Shown: positions 8,300-17,129 of the stretch, piece by piece
Layout of the letters: every line of letters starts with the position of its first letter
How positions within the stretch are numbered: position 1 is the stretch's first letter
NCBI GenBank assembly: GCA_947631175.1
Contig: CANRKI010000013.1
Location: 1-37,576 of the forward strand
Source of the DNA: an uncultured Flavobacterium sp.
GTDB lineage: Bacteria; Bacteroidota; Bacteroidia; Flavobacteriales; Flavobacteriaceae
DNA: 37,576 nt
Direction: 5' to 3'
Made by a program: the position numbers and the translations under genes
Notes under the pieces: generated by a model
Database searches by the model: none
What the model was told of the DNA's origin: nothing
What the model saw: only the letters and a program-made list of their open reading frames with translations

Positions 8300-9080
8300 A
8301 ATTAAACATACTTTGATTGTACTTTTGGGAGGTTTTGTTTCGGTTTTTGCTCAACAAAAAGATAAAAATATAACCAAAGGTAATCGTCAGTTCGAAAAAG
8401 AAGAATATCGAAACGCAGAGGCATCTTATCGAACCTCACAGTTTAAAAACCCTACTTCTTCAAACGCATCGTATAATTTAGGGAACTCGATTTATAAGCA
8501 AAATCAAAAAGGAGAAGCAAAATTGGCTTATGCTAAAGCCATTCAAAACGCAACAACAAAGGCAGAACGTCATCAGGCATTTCACAATCTGGGAAATGTT
8601 TTAATGGCCGAAAAAAATTATCAAGGTGCTGTAGAAGCGTATAAAAATGCACTCCGAAATAATCCTACAGATGAGCAAACGCGATATAATTTTGCTTTAG
8701 CGAAAGATATGTTAGATAAAAATCCGCCTAAAGACGACGATAAGAAAGACGATAAAAATAAAGATGAGGATCAAAAACAAGATCCAAAACAGGATAACGA
8801 GAATAAAGATCAAAACAAAGATCAGGATCAAAAGGATAAGCAAGATCAAGAAGACCATAAAGATCAGAACCAGCCTAAGCCAGATGACAAAGATCAAAAT
8901 CAAGATCAAAAATCAAATCCAGACCAACAGAATCAACAAAACCCTCAACAATCTAACGCAAACAAGCAGCAGATGCAAAATATGTTAGATGCTTTAAACA
9001 ACGAGGAACGTCGAATTCAAGAAAAAGTTAAAGGTCAAGAGGTTAAAGGAAAACCTATAAAAAGTGAAAAAGACTGGTAA
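8289..9080 (+). CDS. batC: BatC, TPR protein with Asp/Lys/Gln-rich tail
   Basis: This 263-residue protein has a signal peptide (about 1-22, VFAQQK) and two to three tetratricopeptide repeats (about 25-140, such as ASYNLGNSIYKQ and HQAFHNLGNVLMAEKNYQGAVEAYKNAL). A long low-complexity stretch (about 143-230) follows, made almost only of Asp, Lys, Gln, Asn and Pro, and the protein ends with a short conserved tail around NMLDALNNEERR and GKPIKSEKDW. BatC is thought to be a periplasmic adaptor among Bat proteins. The disordered region is common in the family but its length varies; here the DNA is built from irregular copies of gatcaaaa-like units. Eighteen bases separate it from batD. Confidence 0.88.
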   Translation: MKNKIKHTLIVLLGGFVSVFAQQKDKNITKGNRQFEKEEYRNAEASYRTSQFKNPTSSNASYNLGNSIYKQNQKGEAKLAYAKAIQNATTKAERHQAFHNLGNVLMAEKNYQGAVEAYKNALRNNPTDEQTRYNFALAKDMLDKNPPKDDDKKDDKNKDEDQKQDPKQDNENKDQNKDQDQKDKQDQEDHKDQNQPKPDDKDQNQDQKSNPDQQNQQNPQQSNANKQQMQNMLDALNNEERRIQEKVKGQEVKGKPIKSEKDW

Positions 9081-9098
9081 TTTAAGCACCAAATAACA

Positions 9099-10886
9099 AT
9101 GAAACATTATTTAATTCTATTATTACTAATTACACAAAGTGCTTTAGCTCAAGTAACCTTTGAGGCTAAGGTAAACAAGTCGTCTATTGGTATCAACGAG
9201 AGATTACGCGTAGAATTTGTAATGAATGAAGACGGAGATAATTTTAAAGCCCCAAGCTTTGATGGTTTTTCCATTTTAATGGGACCTAACCAATCCGTTT
9301 CATACTCTTGGGTTAACGGAAAAAAATCGTTTAACAAAAGTTATTCATTTTATTTATCTCCAACCAAAAAAGGAACTTTTACGATAAGACCAGCAACAAT
9401 CGAGATTGATGGTCAAATATATAAAACAAAAGCTTTACAAGTAAAAGTTGGCGATGCTGTTGAGCAAGAAGAAGATCCATACCAAGGTTACGATCCGTTT
9501 GGTTTTGCTCGTGGCGGTCGTCCGCAACCACAACAACCTCAAGGCAAAATAGGCGAGGGCGTGCATTTAGTTGCCAACATATCGAACCAAAATCCGTATG
9601 TAAACGAACCTATAACTGTTGTTTATAAATTATATGTAAGTCCGTATGCTAATGTGTATGGATCGCAAGAAACTGCAACACCAAAATATAACAATTTTTG
9701 GAGTCAGTTTATTGAGATGAAAGAGTTTAAGCCGGTACGTGATACGTATAATGATGAGATTTATACTTCGATCGAAATACGTAAAGTGGTATTGTATCCA
9801 CAAAAAGCGGGAAGTTTACCTTTAGAACCCTTGAAGTTAGATATTGATATGGACGTACCAACAGGACAGTATGATGTTTTTGGTCGTCAGGTTTATAAAC
9901 AAGGTAAAAAATCGGTTGTAGCGGGTAATAAATCGATACAAGTTAAGGCGTTACCAGAAACTGGTAAACCAGCCGATTTTAATGGAGCAGTTGGAGATTT
10001 TGAATTTAAGGTTTTACCTTCTAAAACGGCTTTAAAAACTGGAGAGTCTTTAGATTTAGTGGTTGAGGTTGTTGGAAAAGGAAATTTAAAACTTTTCTCT
10101 CTTCCAGAATTAACTTTACCTGCCGCGTTGGAGGTTTTTGATCCAGAGGTGATCGAAAATATTCAGACTCCTTTATCGGGTATGGTTGGTCGTAAAGGAA
10201 ATAGATACACAATTATTCCGCAGCAAAAAGGAAAATTTGTTATTAAGCCTTTAAGTTTTTCTTATTTTGATTTAAAAACAAAATCATACAAAACAATTAC
10301 ATCTGATGAAATAGAATTAGATGTTACCCAAGGTGATGTTGTTGCAAGCTCGGATAGTGTAGATAATAAAAAACAAGTAGTTGCAAAAGATGAATTTGCG
10401 TACATTAAAAATCAAGTTACATTTAATAAAGTAACGAATGACTTTTTAGGATCTACTTTATTTTATGTTTTATTGTTTGTTGCTGTAGCAGGTGTTCCTG
10501 TTGTAATTGTTTTACGTAAAAAGAAAGAAGCTTTAGACGCCGATGTTGTTGGTAATAAAGTAAAACAATCTAACAAATTAGCTAAAAAATATCTTTCGGA
10601 AGCTCAAAAACAAATAGGGAACAAGGAGGCTTTTTATGTGGCTATGGAACGTGCTTTACATAATTTCTTGAAGGCAAAATTAAATATTGAAACCTCAGAA
10701 ATGAGTTCGGATAACATTAAAGAATTGCTACAATCTAAAAAAGCATCCGAGCAAACAATAGCGAGTTTTATTAAAATTAAACAAAACTGTGAAATGGCTC
10801 GTTATGCTCCGTCATCAAACACAGAAATGCAAAATGATTACGATTTAGCAAGTCAGGTATTAACAGATTTAAACAAACAATTGTAA
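9099..10886 (+). CDS. batD: BatD, membrane protein of the Bat complex
   Basis: This 595-residue protein has a signal peptide (about 1-17, QSALA), a large extracytoplasmic part of repeated beta-sandwich domains (about 20-430) with a Pro/Gln-rich insert near residue 145 (RGGRPQPQQPQG), one membrane helix (about 449-467) and a cytoplasmic helical tail (about 485-595). The tail (HNFLKAKLNIETSEMSSDNIKELL) resembles the cytoplasmic part of the third operon protein. BatD family proteins are recognised by this architecture and by position. It probably presents a large periplasmic surface for partners. The stop lies two bases before the batE start. Confidence 0.9.
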   Translation: MKHYLILLLLITQSALAQVTFEAKVNKSSIGINERLRVEFVMNEDGDNFKAPSFDGFSILMGPNQSVSYSWVNGKKSFNKSYSFYLSPTKKGTFTIRPATIEIDGQIYKTKALQVKVGDAVEQEEDPYQGYDPFGFARGGRPQPQQPQGKIGEGVHLVANISNQNPYVNEPITVVYKLYVSPYANVYGSQETATPKYNNFWSQFIEMKEFKPVRDTYNDEIYTSIEIRKVVLYPQKAGSLPLEPLKLDIDMDVPTGQYDVFGRQVYKQGKKSVVAGNKSIQVKALPETGKPADFNGAVGDFEFKVLPSKTALKTGESLDLVVEVVGKGNLKLFSLPELTLPAALEVFDPEVIENIQTPLSGMVGRKGNRYTIIPQQKGKFVIKPLSFSYFDLKTKSYKTITSDEIELDVTQGDVVASSDSVDNKKQVVAKDEFAYIKNQVTFNKVTNDFLGSTLFYVLLFVAVAGVPVVIVLRKKKEALDADVVGNKVKQSNKLAKKYLSEAQKQIGNKEAFYVAMERALHNFLKAKLNIETSEMSSDNIKELLQSKKASEQTIASFIKIKQNCEMARYAPSSNTEMQNDYDLASQVLTDLNKQL

Positions 10887-10888
10887 AC

Positions 10889-11665
10889 ATGAAAAAGTTA
10901 AAACATATACAATTTATACTGATATGGTTGTGCTTTATTTCACAAGCAATTGGATCTAACATAAGCGAACTACAAAAGTGGGTAGCACAGGGTAATAGTT
11001 TTTATGAAAAAAGTGAATATCAAAATGCAGTAACAGCTTACGAGAAAGCCTTGAATGGAAACTATGAGTCGGCGGCTTTATATTTTAATTTAGCAAATGC
11101 TCACTATAAATTAAAAAATATAGCACCTGCTATTTATAATTATGAAAAGGCGTTGTTGCTAAACCCATCGGATGTTGATGTGCAAACCAATTTAAAGTAC
11201 GCACAACGTATGACAATTGATGATATTAAAGAGATTCCGAAGGTTGGTTTTGCCCAAATGATTAAATCTTTTGTAAATATTATGCATTATGATACTTGGG
11301 CATGGTTAGCTGTAATTAGCTTTTTTATAATGTTAGGATGTTTTATTGGATATTATTTAGGAACATCGACAACACAAAAACGTATATTCTTTATCTTGTT
11401 TTTTGTTTTTATTGGATTGGGAGCGATAAGTTTTACTTCGGGTTTTAAAAACAGAGACATTGTAAATAAAGAAGTTTTTGCAATTGTTTTTACGGATGTT
11501 ATTTCGGTTAAAAGCGAACCTAAAAATACTGCCGATGAAGCTTTTACTTTGCATGAAGGAACAAAAGTTGCTATTTTAGAAAGTAATCATACTTGGACAA
11601 AAATTCAAATTGCCGACGGAAAACAAGGTTGGCTTTTAGATAAAGACATAAAAAAACTGAAGTAA
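10889..11665 (+). CDS. batE: BatE, TPR plus SH3 membrane protein
   Basis: The 258 residues comprise a signal peptide or anchor (about 1-22), tetratricopeptide repeats (about 28-105, such as SEYQNAVTAYEKALNGNYESAA and PAIYNYEKALLLNPSD), two membrane helices (about 132-154 and 164-184) and a C-terminal bacterial SH3 domain (about 195-258, ending GWLLDKDIKKLK). This is the expected BatE layout. It is the last gene of the operon: a strong bidirectional terminator begins inside its final codons. The SH3 domain may bind cell-wall peptides or partner proteins, which is an inference from the fold. Confidence 0.9.
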   Translation: MKKLKHIQFILIWLCFISQAIGSNISELQKWVAQGNSFYEKSEYQNAVTAYEKALNGNYESAALYFNLANAHYKLKNIAPAIYNYEKALLLNPSDVDVQTNLKYAQRMTIDDIKEIPKVGFAQMIKSFVNIMHYDTWAWLAVISFFIMLGCFIGYYLGTSTTQKRIFFILFFVFIGLGAISFTSGFKNRDIVNKEVFAIVFTDVISVKSEPKNTADEAFTLHEGTKVAILESNHTWTKIQIADGKQGWLLDKDIKKLK

Positions 11666-11684
11666 TTTTACTTCAGTTTTTTTT
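11651..11684. terminator. bidirectional terminator between batE and cvpA
   Basis: A 12-bp perfect stem, AAAACTGAAGTA (653-664 of this kilobase: 11653-11664) with TACTTCAGTTTT (11669-11680), is flanked by A- and T-tracts. It serves the convergent batE and cvpA transcripts. The batE stop codon is inside the 5' arm. Confidence 0.85.
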
Positions 11685-11685
11685 A

Positions 11686-12231
11686 TTATAAATTATTCTC
11701 AGTTTTTAATTCTTCAGTATTTCTTTTATCTAAATTTTTTAAATCATTATACCATTCCTCTAAACTTGGATAAACTAGCTGAGCTGTGTATTGTACCTTA
11801 TCATAAAAAATAGAATTTGTTTTGGTTTCTTCACTCATAAAAAAATTATTAAAATTAATTTTTTCGAATAAGTTCAAACAAACACTTAAAAGTAACGTAT
11901 ACTTTAGTAAACCAAATAAACCACCCAAAAGTCTGTTTACCCAACCTAAATAAGCCCAATCGGCTAATTTGGTGAAAATTTTGGCGATAAAAAACAATAA
12001 AATTACCACACCAACAAAAGTGATTCCAAAGGCAGCAATCTCAATCGTTTTTGGATTCCATTCTACTTTTGGTTCAATATAACTTGCCACTACCGACGAA
12101 AATTTTATCGCCAAATAAATACCTAAAATATAGGCAATAAAAGATGTTAATGCAGCAAAGAATCCTTGACGAACACCTTGTATGGTTCCCCAAATAAGTA
12201 CAGCGCCTAAAACAATATCAATAAAACTCAT
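11686..12231 (-). CDS. CvpA family membrane protein
   Basis: This 181-residue protein has four predicted membrane helices (about 5-20, 27-46, 64-84 and 100-120) and the CvpA family start FIDIVLGAVLIWGTIQGVRQGF. A cytoplasmic or periplasmic tail of about 55 polar residues follows. The E. coli homologue was named for colicin V production and is linked to envelope homeostasis and purF expression; the biochemical activity is unknown. It is a single gene, convergent with batE and divergent from the small unknown gene at 12320. A good promoter lies at 12250-12281 on its strand. Confidence 0.85.
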   Translation of the reverse strand: MSFIDIVLGAVLIWGTIQGVRQGFFAALTSFIAYILGIYLAIKFSSVVASYIEPKVEWNPKTIEIAAFGITFVGVVILLFFIAKIFTKLADWAYLGWVNRLLGGLFGLLKYTLLLSVCLNLFEKINFNNFFMSEETKTNSIFYDKVQYTAQLVYPSLEEWYNDLKNLDKRNTEELKTENNL

Positions 12232-12249
12232 TTCAATTAAATTATCTCA

Positions 12250-12281
12250 CAAATATAGGTTTTATCAAATAACAATTTCAA
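12250..12281 (-). promoter_or_regulatory. promoter of cvpA
   Basis: The minus strand has a perfect -7 box TATATTTG (12257 to 12250) and a TTG (12281 to 12279) spaced by 21 bases, a good fit to TTG-N19..21-TAnnTTTG. It lies 18 bases upstream of the cvpA start. Confidence 0.65.
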
Positions 12282-12287
12282 CTTATG

Positions 12288-12295
12288 TATCTTTG
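12288..12295 (+). promoter_or_regulatory. -7 box for the unknown gene and two-component operon
   Basis: TATCTTTG matches TAnnTTTG perfectly and lies 24 bases before the ATG at 12320. It shows that the longer reading frame open from 12182 is not the start. It probably drives the gene at 12320 together with the response regulator and kinase. Confidence 0.65.
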
Positions 12296-12319
12296 TATAT
12301 CAAAAAATCAAAAACACAC

Positions 12320-12673
12320 ATGGCTAGAGATATAGAATTAAAAACGCGATGGGAGAATTTAGTTGTAAAATTATCCAACCAATTTGCTGACGGCGACACC
12401 CTAGATTTGGATGCAATTATATATTTAATAGGAGTTCAGGAATTAGGACAATTCAATAAAAAATATAAAAAAGACGAAAAAGTAAACCTAATGCATATTG
12501 CTATTTGTCGTTTATTAGAACCTTATGGATATTATGAGTTTGAATATTTTGATGCCGATGGTTGGCCACACTATAAAGTAAAAGAAATGTTACCAACGCT
12601 AAAAGCGGGTGAACAGCAAGTTTTAATGAAAGAAGCGATAGTTAATTATTTTGTAGAACGCGAATATATTTAA
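12320..12673 (+). CDS. conserved small protein of unknown function
   Basis: This 117-residue protein has no recognised domain, signal peptide or membrane segment. It has a mixed helical pattern with an acidic/aromatic centre (GYYEFEYFDADGWPHYKV) and ends NYFVEREYI. The start at 12320 (MARDIELKTRW) is chosen over the frame open from 12182 because a promoter -7 box lies between them and the upstream extension crosses the cvpA promoter. It ends three bases before the response regulator, so it is likely co-transcribed with the two-component system. Whether it acts with them is not known; a general flavobacterial housekeeping role is equally possible. Confidence 0.75.
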   Translation: MARDIELKTRWENLVVKLSNQFADGDTLDLDAIIYLIGVQELGQFNKKYKKDEKVNLMHIAICRLLEPYGYYEFEYFDADGWPHYKVKEMLPTLKAGEQQVLMKEAIVNYFVEREYI

Positions 12674-12676
12674 AAA

Positions 12677-13360
12677 ATGAAAGTATTAATTATTGAAGAC
12701 GATCCTACGTTATCTCAAAATATTAAAGATGCACTTTTAGAAGAAGAAATATTTTCTGATACTGTTTTTGATGGTGTTTTAGCTGAGCGATTATTAAAAA
12801 ATCAACTTTACGACGCTGTAATTTTGGATGTTAATTTACCAGGTAAGACCGGATACGAAATCTGTAAATCGTTTAGAGAATTTAATACTAACACTCCCGT
12901 TATAATGCTAACAGCTTTTAGCGAACTTGATGACAAAATAGAAGGATTTAATGCAGGTGCTGATGATTATTTAACAAAACCTTTTTTTATGAAAGAGTTA
13001 AGTACTCGTATTAAATTACTTATAAAAAAAACGCAAAACTTTAAATACGGAAACACAGAAGTTACCAGTTATACCTTTAGCGATATTTCAGTAAACACAA
13101 TTTCTAAAACTGCCAACAGATTAGGGGTCGAAATTGAGTTAACTCCTCGCGAATACCAAATATTAGTAAAGCTAATGATTGCACAGGGTGAATTAGTCAC
13201 TAAAGCCGAATTAATAGAAACAATTTGGGGCAAGGCAATAGATGCAAATACCAATACAATAGAAGTGTATATAAACTTTTTAAGAAAAAAAATAGATAAA
13301 GCTTTTCAAAAAAATACAATAAAAACCAAAATAGGGTTTGGTTATTATTTAAGTAAATAA
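12677..13360 (+). CDS. OmpR-family response regulator
   Basis: The 227 residues comprise a receiver domain (1-118) with acidic pocket E7-D8-D9, phosphoacceptor D51 in VILDVNLPGKTG, T79 and K101 (DDYLTKPF), followed by an OmpR/PhoB winged-helix DNA-binding domain (about 130-227, with ELTPREYQILVKLM and NTIEVYINFLRKKID). All key residues are present. The kinase gene begins two bases after its stop, forming a two-component pair. The position directly upstream of a heavy-metal efflux locus, and direct repeats before the tolC-like gene, suggest it controls that locus in the manner of CusR or CzcR (inference). Confidence 0.93.
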   Translation: MKVLIIEDDPTLSQNIKDALLEEEIFSDTVFDGVLAERLLKNQLYDAVILDVNLPGKTGYEICKSFREFNTNTPVIMLTAFSELDDKIEGFNAGADDYLTKPFFMKELSTRIKLLIKKTQNFKYGNTEVTSYTFSDISVNTISKTANRLGVEIELTPREYQILVKLMIAQGELVTKAELIETIWGKAIDANTNTIEVYINFLRKKIDKAFQKNTIKTKIGFGYYLSK

Positions 13361-13362
13361 TA

Positions 13363-14724
13363 ATGAAGATTAGACGCAAAATGTTAGTGTATTTTTCGGG
13401 CGTAACAATTATGTTATTAGCCCTTACACTACTTGCGGTATATTTTATTTTCGCAGAATACAGAGAAGAAGATTTTCAGCAACGACAAAAAGAAAAAATT
13501 CAAATTACGCTGCATTTTTTAACCGAATTTGAAGAAATGAACAATCAAATTCTTGATAAAATAGACTTAATTACATTACAAGATTTATACGACGAAAAGC
13601 TTTTAATTTTTGATAAGAATAAGAAGCCTATTTATGCAAGTATAGATAATACTCCAATAAAATATTCAGATCATATTTTACAGAAACTCTCTAAAAAAAA
13701 ACCTTGGTTTGAAGGGAAAGAAGATTTGTATGATATTGTAGGTGTTTATGTTTATAAAAACGGGACAGAATATTACGGTATTTTTAAAGCTTACGATACG
13801 TATGGCTATTCTAAACTTTCTTTTTTAAGTAATTTACTACTAGGAACTTTTTTAATAATTTCCTGCATAATCATAATTGTAGTTTTTTATTTGTCAAAAA
13901 AAATATCAAAACCCATAACCGAAATAACAAATAAAATAACCTCTTTTGATATAAATAATTCATTTCATAATATAGAATCTATAGGTAATATTACTGAGGT
14001 CGAAATGCTTCGTGATCAGTTCAATGTTATGATGCAACGTTTAAATAAATCATTATCCTTCCAAAAAAGTGCCATACAGCATATCTCTCACGAACTTAAA
14101 ACTCCAATAGCAATTTTAGTTTCTAATTTTGATAGAATTGAGCGTGAAACAGATGGAGACAAGCAAAAAATATTACTTTTAGAGCAAAAGCAAAATACTA
14201 AAAATTTAAGTGAAATAATAATTCTATTGCTCGAAATATCTAAGGTAGAAAGTAATCAAAAGTTAGTGAAAACGAATGTTAGTACAGATGAACTTGTTTT
14301 TGATTGCGTACAAGAACTGACGATTTTATATCCAGATTTTGTTTTTGACATTGCCTTTATAGATATTGAAGAAGAAGCAGATTTAAAACTACGTGCAAAC
14401 GCTAGCTTATTAAAACTTTTAATTATGAATATGATGCTAAACGCAATTCAATATTCAGATACTAATTCGGCTAATATCAAGTTAAAAAAAACGGTAAGTT
14501 TTTTCGAGTTTATCTTCGAGAATTCAGGTCCAACTTTATCTTCATCAGAAAGAGACTTAATGTTTCATTATTATTTTAGAGGAAAAAACAGCCAAAACAA
14601 AAAAGGTTTTGGACTTGGTTTGGTATTTATTTACAAAATATGTCAAATACATCAAGCTAAAATCGAATATAGTACTCCTACAAAACACACCAATCTTTTT
14701 AAAATACAATTTCCTTTAAGCTAA
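13363..14724 (+). CDS. membrane sensor histidine kinase
   Basis: This 453-residue kinase has membrane helix 1 (about 9-30), an extracytoplasmic sensor of about 125 residues, membrane helix 2 (about 157-177), a HAMP-like linker, a dimerisation/phosphoacceptor motif ISHELKTPIA with H243, and an HATPase domain with an N-box (LLIMNMMLNAIQYSD) and G-box (GFGLGL). The sensor domain is not one I recognise and has no obvious His/Met/Cys-rich metal site, so the signal is not visible from sequence. It is the cognate kinase of the upstream regulator. The metal-efflux locus follows after a 66-base gap containing candidate regulator sites. Confidence 0.92.
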   Translation: MKIRRKMLVYFSGVTIMLLALTLLAVYFIFAEYREEDFQQRQKEKIQITLHFLTEFEEMNNQILDKIDLITLQDLYDEKLLIFDKNKKPIYASIDNTPIKYSDHILQKLSKKKPWFEGKEDLYDIVGVYVYKNGTEYYGIFKAYDTYGYSKLSFLSNLLLGTFLIISCIIIIVVFYLSKKISKPITEITNKITSFDINNSFHNIESIGNITEVEMLRDQFNVMMQRLNKSLSFQKSAIQHISHELKTPIAILVSNFDRIERETDGDKQKILLLEQKQNTKNLSEIIILLLEISKVESNQKLVKTNVSTDELVFDCVQELTILYPDFVFDIAFIDIEEEADLKLRANASLLKLLIMNMMLNAIQYSDTNSANIKLKKTVSFFEFIFENSGPTLSSSERDLMFHYYFRGKNSQNKKGFGLGLVFIYKICQIHQAKIEYSTPTKHTNLFKIQFPLS

Positions 14725-14770
14725 AATTTATACGTTTTAAGCTTATTTTAAGCTGCATTTAGAGTCCTTT
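14715..14770 (+). promoter_or_regulatory. direct repeats and weak promoter upstream of the efflux locus
   Basis: TTTTAAGC occurs at 14735-14742 and again at 14746-14753, exactly 11 bases apart. A third TTTAAGC lies at 14715-14721, 21 bases before the matching position of the first. Spacing near one and two helical turns on one DNA face is typical of OmpR-family regulator sites. GTCCTTTG at 14763-14770 is an imperfect -7 box (TAnnTTTG), as expected for an activator-dependent promoter. Function is inferred; the repeats are seen directly. Confidence 0.5.
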
Positions 14771-14790
14771 GTTTTAAAATTACAAAGAAC

Positions 14791-16038
14791 ATGAATTTTA
14801 AAACAGCACTTCTTTTTTTATTTTTTAGCGTTGCATTACAGGCGCAAAATTCTCACCTACAAATTACGCTCAAACAGGCAGATAGTTTGTTTATGACCCG
14901 TAATTTTAAATTATTAGCACAAAATTTCGAAATACAAGCTGCTAAAGCTCTTGAAATTCAAGCAAAGGTTTACCCCAATCCAAATGTTAGTTTCGAGTTT
15001 AATGTATATGATCCTGATAACAACAAATACTTTCATACCAGCGGAACTAATGCACAAAAAGTTTTTAAAATTGAACAATTAATTCTGTTAGGAGGAAAAC
15101 GTAAAGCCGAACTAGCAGTTGCTAAATCGAATACCAAATTAGCCGAAATTGAATTCGAAAAATTAATACTCGAACTTCAAAAAAAGCTTCATCATACTAT
15201 GGCTCAAGTTTTCGAGCAACAAAAGTTAGTTGACGTTTACAATAATCAATACCAACTGGTTCAAAATTTAGTTACGGAATACGAAAAGCAGGCAAGTAAA
15301 GGCAATATTGCTCTTAAAGAAGTGGTTCGTTTAAAAGGAGCTTTACTACAATTAAACACCACACGTTCGGAATTAATTACGGATTATTTAGAAAATCAAG
15401 AAAACTTACAAGTTTTACTTAGATCTAACGACGATGTGAAGCCTTTATTAACCGAAGCAGACTATCAAAACTACATTAAGTTAGTTTCTCTTTCAGACCT
15501 CCAAAACAAAATACTTCAATATAATCCAGAACTTAAAGAAGCTCAAGAACAAACCGTTTTAGCCCAAGCTATTTTGTATAACGAAAAAAAGCAGCGCATT
15601 CCAAATATTACTTTAATGGCAAATTACGATCAAAATTCGGGTGCATACGCAAATGAAATAAATGGAGGAATTGCAATGGATCTGCCTTTTTTTAATAGAA
15701 ATAAAGGTAACATTAAAGCAGCTAAGTATAAGTTAGATCAAGCAAATACAAATAACGAAGCTGTTAAACAATCAATTGTTTTGAGTTTGCAAAAACAATG
15801 GAAGTTATACCAAAATGCTATTTCAGAGTATAAAACATCTCAAAATTTATATTCTTCAGATTTTGATTTAGTAAACAAAGGAATGGGCGAGAATTTCCAA
15901 AAGCGAAATCTATCAATTTTAGAATTTCTTGACTTTTTCGACACTTATAATCAATCAATCCAAGAAATAACTCGAATAAAAATACAGCTAGTAGAACAAT
16001 CAGAAAACTTAAAAACACTTTTAGGAAATGAATTTTAA
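14791..16038 (+). CDS. TolC/CzcC-type outer-membrane efflux protein
   Basis: This 415-residue outer-membrane factor has a signal peptide (about 1-18, ALQAQ) and the duplicated coiled-coil pattern of the TolC family (two blocks, about 22-210 and 225-410). It is the outer channel of a three-part efflux system with the adaptor and inner-membrane pump encoded next. Its 3' end overlaps the adaptor gene by 11 bases. The length is typical of CzcC-like members in Bacteroidota. Together with the pump type it points to export of divalent metal ions. Confidence 0.88.
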   Translation: MNFKTALLFLFFSVALQAQNSHLQITLKQADSLFMTRNFKLLAQNFEIQAAKALEIQAKVYPNPNVSFEFNVYDPDNNKYFHTSGTNAQKVFKIEQLILLGGKRKAELAVAKSNTKLAEIEFEKLILELQKKLHHTMAQVFEQQKLVDVYNNQYQLVQNLVTEYEKQASKGNIALKEVVRLKGALLQLNTTRSELITDYLENQENLQVLLRSNDDVKPLLTEADYQNYIKLVSLSDLQNKILQYNPELKEAQEQTVLAQAILYNEKKQRIPNITLMANYDQNSGAYANEINGGIAMDLPFFNRNKGNIKAAKYKLDQANTNNEAVKQSIVLSLQKQWKLYQNAISEYKTSQNLYSSDFDLVNKGMGENFQKRNLSILEFLDFFDTYNQSIQEITRIKIQLVEQSENLKTLLGNEF

Positions 16039-17123
16039 ATACACCTCAAGCCTTAAATACATACTACCCTTAGTAAGTATATTGTTTATGAATTGTAAAA
16101 AAGAAGAAGTTTTAGAGATAAAATCGGCATTTTCTTTAAGTGATGAGATGCTTAAAAAGTCAGAGTTTTTTACAACTAAAGTTGATACTGTTCGTAACGA
16201 AATTCGATTTTTTGGAAAAATTACCTCTGATAATAATAAAGTTGCTGAGGTTAACTCAATTGTTAATGGAGTAGTAAAAAACATAAATGTAGGTTTGGGC
16301 GATTATGTAAAGCAAGGACAAGTTTTGGCAGTAATTCAATCAACAGATGTGGCACATTTTCAAAAGGAAAGATTAGATGCTGTTCATGAACTTCAAAACG
16401 CAGAAAAACAACTTCAAACAGCTAAAGATTTAAATAGTGCCAAATTAAATTCAGACGCAGAGCTAAACATGGCAGAACGTGATGTTGCCATTGCTAAAGC
16501 CGAATTGAAAAGAATTAACGAGGTATATGCTATTTATAGATTAAAAGATGGTTCCCTATACGAAGTTATTGCTCCAATTAGCGGATTTATTGTAACCAAA
16601 GATATTACAATTAATGACCAATTAAAGTCCGATCGACCTGTACCGCTATTTAACATTGCCGAAATTAATGAAATTTGGGCTGTAGCAAATGTAAACGAAT
16701 CAGATATTTCTAAAAATAAAGGTTAACTACGATGTTGAGGTAAATACACTTGCTTTTCCGGATGAACATTATCAAGGTAAAATTGAAAAAATTTATAATG
16801 TTATGGATCCAGAAACTAAAGCAATGAAGTTTAGAGTTCGAATTCCAAATTCGAATTATCAATTAAAACCCGATATGAATTGTACGGTTACCGTAAAATA
16901 CAACGAAAATAAACAACTTATTTCAGTCCCTTCAGACGCTATAATTTTTGATAAGAGCAAAACATGGGTTATGATTTTTAAAGATAAATTTTCGATTGAA
17001 ACTCGTGAAGTTGAGGTATACCGCCACATAGGAAACACAACATATATCGCATCCGGTTTACAGCCTAACGAAAAAATATTTTCTAAAAACGGATTATTAA
17101 TATACAATGCCCAAAATGAATAA
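16028..17123 (+). pseudogene. frameshifted CzcB/CusB-type periplasmic adaptor lipoprotein
   Basis: Two pieces of one membrane fusion protein are split by a frameshift. The first (16028-16726) has a lipobox LFMNC with C23, a barrel-sandwich/lipoyl half (NVGLGDYVKQGQVLAVI), a coiled-coil hairpin and the second lipoyl half. It breaks at DISKNKG-stop. Removing one A from the A5 run at 16712-16716 restores DISKIKVNYDVEVNTLAFPDE and joins smoothly to the second piece (MDPETKAMKFRVRIPN.., ending at 17123). The result is a full-length adaptor of about 365 residues. It may be a real mutation, a phase-variable slip or a sequencing error. It overlaps the tolC-like gene and precedes the pump gene by 6 bases. 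Confidence 0.88.
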
Positions 17124-17129
17124 ATAAGT

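Noticed and set aside
12182..12319. N-terminal extension of the small unknown gene
   Set aside because: It crosses the cvpA start and promoter and contains the perfect -7 box at 12288-12295; ATG at 12320 is better.
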